DNA of 38,419 nucleotides from JAPLXD01 sp041662765 (lineage in GTDB: Bacteria > Patescibacteriota > Minisyncoccia > Moranbacterales > UBA11712). Where the stretch lies: positions 1 to 38,419 of the forward strand of contig JBAZRT010000004.1 of NCBI GenBank assembly GCA_041662765.1. Reading direction: 5' to 3'. The position numbers and the translations under genes were made by a program. The notes under the pieces were generated by a model that saw only the letters and a list, made by a program, of their open reading frames with translations, did not search any database and had not been told where the DNA came from. Positions 29,433-35,966 of the stretch are shown here, piece by piece (within the stretch, counting starts at the first letter, position 1; every line of letters begins with the position of its first letter).

Positions 29433-29461
29433 ATTATACCCCCTTTCATCACATTTGCCAA
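29433..29461 (-). promoter_or_regulatory. Promoter of rodZ-recA
   Basis: On the minus strand, TTGGCA (29456-29461), a 17-bp spacer, and TATAAT (29433-29438). The -35 lies inside the last codons of ftsK. The leader is about 60 nt and contains a small ACAGG/CCTGT hairpin. Confidence 0.75.
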
Positions 29462-31740
29462 CGTTCTCGTTTTTTTTGGTCATCGAGCTCGTCTTCGTAT
29501 TGGACGTCGCCGGGAGCGGCCGATCCGCTCGCAGGAGCATCCACCAATATCTCTCTGGGCTTTGATCCGTCTGCCTGTCCAATCACGCCATTGGCCTCCA
29601 AAATGTCGAGAATCCTCGCCGCGCGGGCATAACCGACCCGAAGCCTTCTTTGGAGAAGCGACGCGGAGGCTTTCCCTGCCTTGATTACTATATCCTTGGC
29701 TTCCTCATAAAAATCATCTCCTTCATCGTCGCCGCTCAAATGACCCGCGCCTGTCATTTTTCCTCCAAGACTGACCCTCTGGGGAGCGGTCACTTCCTCA
29801 TTGTATTCCACATCGCCATCGAGCTGAGATTTGATCGATTTCACGACCCGTTTCACTTCCGATTCGGAAACAAAAACTCCCTGAATACGCCTCGGCTTTG
29901 GAGACTTGGCTGAAATGAAAAGCATATCCCCGTTCCCCAAAAGTTTTTCCGCGCCCGCGCTGTCAAGAATCGTGCGCGAATCAATTTGAGTCGGAACCTG
30001 AAAAGCGATCCGGCTGTTTATGTTCGCTTTGATGAGCCCCGTCAAAACTTCAACAGAGGGACGCTGCGTGGAAACAATGAGATGGATTCCAACCGCGCGC
30101 GCCATCTGGGCGATCCGGACAATCGCCGCTTCCACGTCTTTGGAGTGGCTCGCCATGATATCCGCCAATTCGTCGATGATGATCACAATGAACGGAAGAC
30201 GCTTTATTTCTTCCTCCCCGATGACTTCCCCCGTTTCCTCGTTCACAATTTCTTTCTTCTGTCCTTCTTTTATCTTGTTATTATACGAAAAAATATCCCT
30301 GGAGCTGGCATCCTGAAGCATTTTGTATCGCCTTTCCATTTCTCCGATTGCCCACTTCAGGGAATTGGCTACTTTTCCGTTATCAACGACCGTCGGCGTC
30401 AAGAGATGCGGGATTCCATTGAAAGCCGTAAGCTCCACCCTCTTCGGATCGATCAAAATCAATTTCAAATTGTCCGGCGAGTTCTGATAAAGAAGCGAGG
30501 TAATGATCGTGTTTATGCAAACGCTTTTTCCAGTTCCGGTCGTTCCGGCAATCATGAGATGAGGCATCTCCGTGAGATCACCGAGAATAAAGTTTCCGGC
30601 CACATCTTGGCCAAGCGCCAAAGTGAGATCTGATTTTCTTTCCGCAAAATCAGAACTCTCGATGATATTGCGAAGCCTGACCATGGTCGGAGTCTTGTTG
30701 GGAACTTCAATTCCGATGAGAGATTTTCCTGGAATGGGCGCCTCAATTCGAATCGGATGCTGAGCGAGAGCCAGTGACAAATTGTTGTTGAGTCCCGTTA
30801 TTTTTGAAAGCTTGATACCGGCCGCCGGCTTGAAACAATATTGCGTGACAGCTGGCCCGACGCTGATTCCCCCAATTTCGGTTTCAATTCCGAAGTTTTT
30901 GAAAGTTTCATGAATTATTTTCGCGTTCGCTTCGATATCGCCGGCTTTTGCTTTCCCGCTTGTCTGCTCCAAAAGGTCGAGCGGCGGCAATTTCCATCCC
31001 GTGATCACTCTTCGCTTGTCCGGCATCGGCATTTTATGTTCGGCAACGGGTTTTTCTGTTCTTCTGCTCAAAATTTCACTTATTCTGGCTGCTGCTGATG
31101 GCTTCTCTTCAACAGTCACTATAGGCTCTTTCGCTTTTCCCTCATTTCCCTGACTTTCCTCATCGTCTTCTTCTTTTCTTTCCTTCATCCATTCAACCGG
31201 CTTGAGAAGCGCCCTCAAAGGAACATTGAGCGCCAGGAGGAGCGAAGCAAGGGCGACTGCCGAAAGGACAACCATTCCCGCTGAAAATCCAAAATATTTG
31301 AGTGCCGGATAGGCCGCCGCCACACCCAAAAATCCTCCGCCCTGCCCGAGCTTGGCAATCCCGATCATCTGCGAAAGATGATAGAAAATGTGGATAAGTC
31401 CAAGAATCGCCGCGAAAAAAACAAAAAAACCAGCCGCGACAAAGACATAATATGAATCAGTATCCCGCCGGAAATACATGAACCCGACTGCGATCATGAG
31501 AACCGGCAAAAGAAATCTTCCAATCCCGAAAGCCAGCGACAATATCATGCTGAAATACGTGCCGAACGTCCCCGCCCCGCCGAACAGGCTGAACACGGCC
31601 AAGATCGCCAGCGCGATCAAAAAAACCGCCGCGATCGAGCGCTTTGTGTCTCCGGAAACTCCCCATCGCTTCTTGGGTTTGTACCCGTTTCCATTCCCAT
31701 TCCCGTTTTTTTCTTTGTCTTTTTTCTTCTTTCGACCCAT
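29449..31740 (-). CDS. ftsK: DNA translocase FtsK
   Basis: Pumps chromosomal DNA through the closing septum. The 763-residue protein starts with a basic Asn-Gly repeat (KNGNGNGNG, 11-19) and has four predicted membrane helices (about 36-54, 66-90, 97-119, 152-174). A short linker, the alpha/beta motor domain with Walker A GTTGTGKS (399-406) and Walker B IVIIIDELAD follow. A C-terminal gamma winged-helix domain (about 680-745; KASASLLQRRLRVGYARAARILD) should read KOPS sequences. The linker is much shorter than in E. coli, as in Gram-positive SpoIIIE/SftA-type proteins. The start is ATG at 31738-31740. A possible promoter with an extended -10 (TGC-TAATAT, 31767-31775) lies upstream. Confidence 0.96.
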   Translation of the reverse strand: MGRKKKKDKEKNGNGNGNGYKPKKRWGVSGDTKRSIAAVFLIALAILAVFSLFGGAGTFGTYFSMILSLAFGIGRFLLPVLMIAVGFMYFRRDTDSYYVFVAAGFFVFFAAILGLIHIFYHLSQMIGIAKLGQGGGFLGVAAAYPALKYFGFSAGMVVLSAVALASLLLALNVPLRALLKPVEWMKERKEEDDEESQGNEGKAKEPIVTVEEKPSAAARISEILSRRTEKPVAEHKMPMPDKRRVITGWKLPPLDLLEQTSGKAKAGDIEANAKIIHETFKNFGIETEIGGISVGPAVTQYCFKPAAGIKLSKITGLNNNLSLALAQHPIRIEAPIPGKSLIGIEVPNKTPTMVRLRNIIESSDFAERKSDLTLALGQDVAGNFILGDLTEMPHLMIAGTTGTGKSVCINTIITSLLYQNSPDNLKLILIDPKRVELTAFNGIPHLLTPTVVDNGKVANSLKWAIGEMERRYKMLQDASSRDIFSYNNKIKEGQKKEIVNEETGEVIGEEEIKRLPFIVIIIDELADIMASHSKDVEAAIVRIAQMARAVGIHLIVSTQRPSVEVLTGLIKANINSRIAFQVPTQIDSRTILDSAGAEKLLGNGDMLFISAKSPKPRRIQGVFVSESEVKRVVKSIKSQLDGDVEYNEEVTAPQRVSLGGKMTGAGHLSGDDEGDDFYEEAKDIVIKAGKASASLLQRRLRVGYARAARILDILEANGVIGQADGSKPREILVDAPASGSAAPGDVQYEDELDDQKKRERWQM

Positions 31741-31766
31741 TTTTCTTCAAGTTCAATTACTGATTC

Positions 31767-31775
31767 ATATTAGCA
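31767..31775 (-). promoter_or_regulatory. Possible extended -10 promoter of ftsK
   Basis: On the minus strand, TGC-TAATAT about 27 nt upstream of the ftsK start. The -35 is poor, TGGAAA at 17-bp spacing. Confidence 0.35.
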
Positions 31776-31879
31776 TATTCTCCAAGACATTTCCAGTTTC
31801 TTGATAAATAAGGCATTTTGGGATAGGATAGGACAATAAATTTCTATAGTTTAACTTTCTCCGCGAATTTCGACCGGGT

Positions 31880-31917
31880 ACAAAATAATACGAGGCACCC
31901 ATTGGGCGCCTCTTTTT
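31880..31917. terminator. Hairpin terminator after the 99-residue orphan gene
   Basis: GAGGCACCC (31892-31900) pairs with GGGCGCCTC (31904-31912) with one G-T pair. The minus-strand transcript continues GTATTATTTT; the plus strand has TTTTT. Confidence 0.7.
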
Positions 31918-31926
31918 GATGCGATG

Positions 31927-32226
31927 TTACGCAGTCTTTCTTTTTGGCTTTTGCTTTTTCTTTTTGGGAATCGGCCAGGGAAAGGGACGCAGTGGATAGT
32001 CATTCTCTTGGATGAAGGCGTCAAATTTGATCTTCGGGGTTTGCCGGTAGTTTTTCAGAAACATTATGAACCGGCCGTCCGGCACCTCCCACGCCTGGCA
32101 TTTCCTGCCGGTCCAGAGTTCCCGCTCATCGCATTCGTATCTCGGCGAGAGATACCGCGAGAGCACTTCATTGGTGTGGTCATCAAGATGTTCCACAAAA
32201 TAACGATATTTTCTTGCCTTTGACAT
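31927..32226 (-). CDS. Orphan basic-tailed hypothetical protein (99 aa)
   Basis: I do not recognise a family. The product starts MSKARKYRYFVEHLDDHTNE, contains several conserved-looking Trp, Tyr and Phe residues (ELWTGRKCQAWEVPDGRFIM, 36-55; FPWPIP near 82-87) and ends in a strongly basic tail (KKKKQKPKRK) that could bind nucleic acid or ribosomes. There are no membrane segments. The ATG at 32224-32226 is fixed by a near-perfect Shine-Dalgarno (GAGGAGG, 6 nt upstream); a TTG at 32254-32256 would put the Shine-Dalgarno inside the gene. It has its own promoter and terminator, so it is a monocistronic unit between rpoC and ftsK. Confidence 0.75.
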   Translation of the reverse strand: MSKARKYRYFVEHLDDHTNEVLSRYLSPRYECDERELWTGRKCQAWEVPDGRFIMFLKNYRQTPKIKFDAFIQENDYPLRPFPWPIPKKKKQKPKRKTA

Positions 32227-32264
32227 GACTGCCTCCTCGGTCACGATTATTTTCAAAGCACCCT

Positions 32265-32293
32265 ATAATTGCATTTTTTTGGAACGTTGTCAA
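32265..32293 (-). promoter_or_regulatory. Promoter of the 99-residue orphan gene
   Basis: On the minus strand, a perfect TTGACA (32288-32293), a 17-bp spacer, and AATTAT (32265-32270) with an extended TGC in front. The leader is about 30 nt. Confidence 0.65.
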
Positions 32294-32298
32294 AACAT

Positions 32299-32343
32299 TC
32301 TGATATAAAAAAATAATTCCTGCAAAGGAATCCTTTTTTTATA
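32299..32343 (-). terminator. Terminator of the rpoBC operon
   Basis: On the minus strand, AAAAAAAGGATTCCT pairs with AGGAATTATTTTTTT over a short loop with a 2-nt internal mismatch and a T7 tract, about 20 nt after the rpoC stop. Confidence 0.8.
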
Positions 32344-32364
32344 TGAAGCGCTGGATAATAGGCT

Positions 32365-35300
32365 CTACTTGGCGCGGTATCCTGTCCCCGCCGGAATGAG
32401 TTTTCCGATGATGACATTTTCTTTGAGTCCGCGTAGCTTGTCTTCTTTTCCGACGACAGCCGCGTTGATGAGAACTTTGGCTGTTTCCTGGAAGGACGCC
32501 GCCGAGAGGAAGCTCTCTGTGGAAAGGGCCACTTTTGAAATTCCAAGCAGAAGTTTTTCCGCCGTTGCTGCGTTCTTTCCGGCTTTCTTGGCCTGTTCGT
32601 TTGCCTCGATCAGCTGGATATCCTCAACAATGTCTCCCGGCAAAAGAGTTGTATCGCCTGAATCAAGGATTCTGACGCGAGAGAGCATTTGGCGAATGAT
32701 CACTTCAATATGCTTGTCGTTGATCCCTTCACCCTGCGCGCTGTATATTTCCTGAACTTCTTTGATGATGTACCGGAAGACGGCTTCTTCGCCCTGCACT
32801 TTGAATATTTTTTTGAGATCAAGATGGCCTTCGCTCAGAATTTGTCCCTTTGCAACGAGATCGTCTTTTTGCACTTCGAGATTCATCACCGCCGAGACGA
32901 CATATTCGCGAACTTCTTTTTTGCCCTTCTTGTCCGGAGCGCCTTCAACACGGATGATCTTGTCCTTTTCCGTTTCAACGATCTCGATCACTTGGCCGTC
33001 CTCTTCCGACAAGGCCGCTTCACCCTTCGGCGGGCGCGACTCAAAAATTTCGTCAACGCGCGGCAACCCTTGCGTGATGTCGGTTCCGGCAACACCTCCG
33101 ATATGGAAGGTTCTCATCGTGAGCTGGGTTCCCGGCTCTCCAATAGCTTGAGCCGCGACAATTCCAACCGCTTGGCCGATCTGCACAAGTTCGTTTCTTC
33201 CCAGATCCATTCCATAGCACTTCTGGCAGATCCCCCGGCGAGTGCGGCAAGTGATAACGGATCGGATCTTTATTTTGTCGAGTCCGCTTTTTTCAATTTC
33301 CTCGGCTTTTTCTTTCGTGATCAATTCATCCTTTTTGAACATTACTTTCTTAGTTTTGGGATTGATCGCATCCTCGAGCAAAATTCTTCCCATGATCCTC
33401 GAAGCAAAACTGATTCCAACCACTTCCGAGTCCGCGCGATACATGAAATTTCCTTGAGTGTCTCCACAGTCAACTTCGCGGACAACCGCNNNNNNNNNNA
33501 CATCCACGAGACGCCTTGTGAGATATCCGGCCGTCGCCGTTCGAAGAGCTGTGTCAGCCATACCTTTTCGCGCTCCGTGCGTAGCAATGAAATATTCGAG
33601 AACATTGAATCCTTCCTTGAACGAAGAGATCACCGGCAATTCGATTGTTTCACCGGTCGGTCCGGCCACCAATCCCTTCATACCGGTCATCTGGACAACC
33701 ACCGCTTCCGTACCGCGCGCTTTGGAATATACCATCGCATACACGGGACCTTCCTTGTCGAGCGATGCGCGAACCACCTCGGTTATTTCATTTTTCGCTC
33801 CGCTCCAAACTTCAATAACTTGATTTTTCCGTTCTTTGTCGGTCAAAAGTCCCATCTCATACTGGCTGGTTATGGATCTTACTTTTCCTTCCGCTGTTTC
33901 AATTATTTTTTTCTTTTCGACCGGAGTTTTGAGGTCATCCATTCCCCAGCTTATTCCGGACCTGGTGACAAGAGAAAAAGCCAAGTTTTTGAGATCATCC
34001 ACGAATTTGGCTGTCCGTTCTCTTCCTGAAATTTCAAGGCATCGCGCCACGATCTGGCGCAACTTTCCTTTGTCCATTTCTTCGTTCACAAAATCCAATT
34101 CCTCCGGCATTATTTCGTTGAAAAGCACTCTTCCGATAGAAGTTTTCAATCTCTCGCCTTTGATCTCCACCTCAATTTCTGATTTAAGCTCGATATTGTC
34201 AAAATGAAAAGCGATTTTAGCTTCTTCAGCAGAGGAAAATATTTTTCCTTCGCCCTTGGAACCTTTTCGCGTATGAGTCATATAGTAACAGCCCAGCACC
34301 ATATCCTGCGAAGGTATAGTGATCGGCTCGCCGCTCGCCGGCTTCAAAAGGTTTTTTGAGGAGAGCATGATGTCTCGAGCTTCACGGCGCGCATTTTCTG
34401 TGAGAGGCACGTGAACCGCCATTTGGTCTCCGTCGAAGTCCGCGTTGAAAGCGCTGCAAACCATCGGATGGATCTGAATAGCTTTTCCTTCAATGAGCAC
34501 CGGCTGAAAAGCCTGGATACTCAAGCGATGCAGAGTTGGGGCGCGGTTCAAAAGCACAAAGTGATGTTCGATTATCTCATCAAGAATTTCATAGGCTTCC
34601 TCCGTTTCAAATTCCACCATTTTCCCGGCACTCCGCACATTGTGGGCATATTCTTTTTCGATCAGCTTATTGATGATGAAAGGTTTGAAAAGTTCCAACG
34701 CCATCTTCTTGGGCAATCCGCACTGATGCAGTTTGAGCTTTGGGCCAACGACGATCACGCTGCGACCGGAATAGTCAACGCGCTTTCCGAGAAGGTTCTG
34801 ACGGAAACGCCCTTGTTTTCCCTTGAGCATATCCGCGAGAGATCGCAAGGCTCTTTTTTGTCCGGTGGAAGCTGCAACGGATGTCTGTCCGCGCCTTGCG
34901 CTGTTGTCAAAAAGGGCATCTACTGCTTCCTGAAGCATTCTTTTTTCGTTTCTCGAAATAACTTCCGGCGCGCCGATCTCGATCAGCTTTTTGAGCCGGT
35001 TGTTTCGGTTGATGATCCGGCGATAAAGATCATTGAGATCCGAAGTTGCAAATCTTCCTCCATCAAGCTGAACCATCGGCCTGAGATCAGGCGGGATCAC
35101 CGGGATCACAGTCGGAAGCATCCATTCGGGACGAATATTCACTTGATTCATTCCTTGAAAAAGCTTGAGCTGTTTCAAAAGTTTTTTCTTGTCCGAAATT
35201 TTATCGCTTTCAAGCTCTTTGTTGATTCTTTCAATTTCTTCTTCAAGATTGAGACCCTCAAGAATTTTTCGAACCGCTTCGGCGCCAATGCCGGCCTTGA

Positions 35301-35946
35301 AAACATGCCCGTATTTGAGAGAGAGATTAAAATATTCTACTTCAGAAAGAATTTGGAATTTTTTCAAATTTTTCAGCTCGTCCCGCCCGCCTTGATAGGC
35401 GCTTTTGAGATCCTCTTCGTCGGAATTTTTCGCTTCTTCGGCTTTGATTCTTTTTTGTTTGCCCTTGAATTCCACGTCCATTCTCTCGAGTGCCTCTTTT
35501 CTCGCACTCTCATCCACTTCCATCACGATATAGCTCGCAAAATATACTACCTTTTCAAGATCTTGGGCGGAAATTCCAAGCGACAATCCGATCTTTGAAG
35601 GAACACCCCGTAAAAACCAGATGTGGGAAACCGGAACCGCCAGTTTGATGTGCCCCATTCGTTCTCGACGGACGATCGATCGTGTCACTTCCACTCCGCA
35701 TTTGTCGCAGATGATCCCTTTGTATCGAATTTTCTTGTATTTTCCGCAGTAGCATTCCCAGTCCTTGGCTGGTCCAAAAGTCTTTTCACAAAAAAGACCG
35801 TCCCGCTCGTAGCGCTGGGTTCGGTAGTTGATCGTTTCCGGCTTTGTCACTTCCCCGTGTGACCAATTCAAAATATCATCGGGACTGGCAAGCTTGAGCC
35901 TGATGGAATCAAAATCATTAACTCTGGTATTTGTTGATTGGGCCAT
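32365..35946 (-). CDS. rpoC: DNA-directed RNA polymerase subunit beta'
   Basis: The catalytic large subunit, 1193 residues including four unknown ones. The N-terminal zinc site is C-Y-C-G with CDKC; the active-site magnesium loop is NADFDGDQM. The second zinc set (CGD, CRTRRGIC, CQKC) and the bridge-helix/trigger-loop region are in the C-terminal half. There is no large lineage-specific insertion of the kind seen in Proteobacteria. The assembly gap at 33490-33499 falls inside the conserved LTRRLVD-VAQD-AVV stretch, where the missing codons almost certainly encode VAQD. The start is ATG at 35944-35946, 20 nt after the rpoB stop. Confidence 0.97.
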   Translation of the reverse strand: MAQSTNTRVNDFDSIRLKLASPDDILNWSHGEVTKPETINYRTQRYERDGLFCEKTFGPAKDWECYCGKYKKIRYKGIICDKCGVEVTRSIVRRERMGHIKLAVPVSHIWFLRGVPSKIGLSLGISAQDLEKVVYFASYIVMEVDESARKEALERMDVEFKGKQKRIKAEEAKNSDEEDLKSAYQGGRDELKNLKKFQILSEVEYFNLSLKYGHVFKAGIGAEAVRKILEGLNLEEEIERINKELESDKISDKKKLLKQLKLFQGMNQVNIRPEWMLPTVIPVIPPDLRPMVQLDGGRFATSDLNDLYRRIINRNNRLKKLIEIGAPEVISRNEKRMLQEAVDALFDNSARRGQTSVAASTGQKRALRSLADMLKGKQGRFRQNLLGKRVDYSGRSVIVVGPKLKLHQCGLPKKMALELFKPFIINKLIEKEYAHNVRSAGKMVEFETEEAYEILDEIIEHHFVLLNRAPTLHRLSIQAFQPVLIEGKAIQIHPMVCSAFNADFDGDQMAVHVPLTENARREARDIMLSSKNLLKPASGEPITIPSQDMVLGCYYMTHTRKGSKGEGKIFSSAEEAKIAFHFDNIELKSEIEVEIKGERLKTSIGRVLFNEIMPEELDFVNEEMDKGKLRQIVARCLEISGRERTAKFVDDLKNLAFSLVTRSGISWGMDDLKTPVEKKKIIETAEGKVRSITSQYEMGLLTDKERKNQVIEVWSGAKNEITEVVRASLDKEGPVYAMVYSKARGTEAVVVQMTGMKGLVAGPTGETIELPVISSFKEGFNVLEYFIATHGARKGMADTALRTATAGYLTRRLVDXXXXAVVREVDCGDTQGNFMYRADSEVVGISFASRIMGRILLEDAINPKTKKVMFKKDELITKEKAEEIEKSGLDKIKIRSVITCRTRRGICQKCYGMDLGRNELVQIGQAVGIVAAQAIGEPGTQLTMRTFHIGGVAGTDITQGLPRVDEIFESRPPKGEAALSEEDGQVIEIVETEKDKIIRVEGAPDKKGKKEVREYVVSAVMNLEVQKDDLVAKGQILSEGHLDLKKIFKVQGEEAVFRYIIKEVQEIYSAQGEGINDKHIEVIIRQMLSRVRILDSGDTTLLPGDIVEDIQLIEANEQAKKAGKNAATAEKLLLGISKVALSTESFLSAASFQETAKVLINAAVVGKEDKLRGLKENVIIGKLIPAGTGYRAK
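33490..33499. other. Assembly gap of 10 Ns inside rpoC
   Basis: The reading frame is preserved across the gap, and the flanking codons fit a 4-residue deficit (VAQD in the family). The real gap is therefore probably 10 bp and the coding sequence is intact. Confidence 0.95.
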
Positions 35947-35966
35947 AATCTTCTATGGAAAAAATA

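Noticed and set aside
31690..31713. Phase-variable hexamer repeat in ftsK (Asn-Gly repeat codons)
   Set aside because: Only about four imperfect 6-bp units, in frame (multiples of three), so a change in number would not switch the gene off.
33490..33499. Frameshift or deletion in rpoC
   Set aside because: Only an assembly gap; frame and residue count fit the conserved VAQD exactly.
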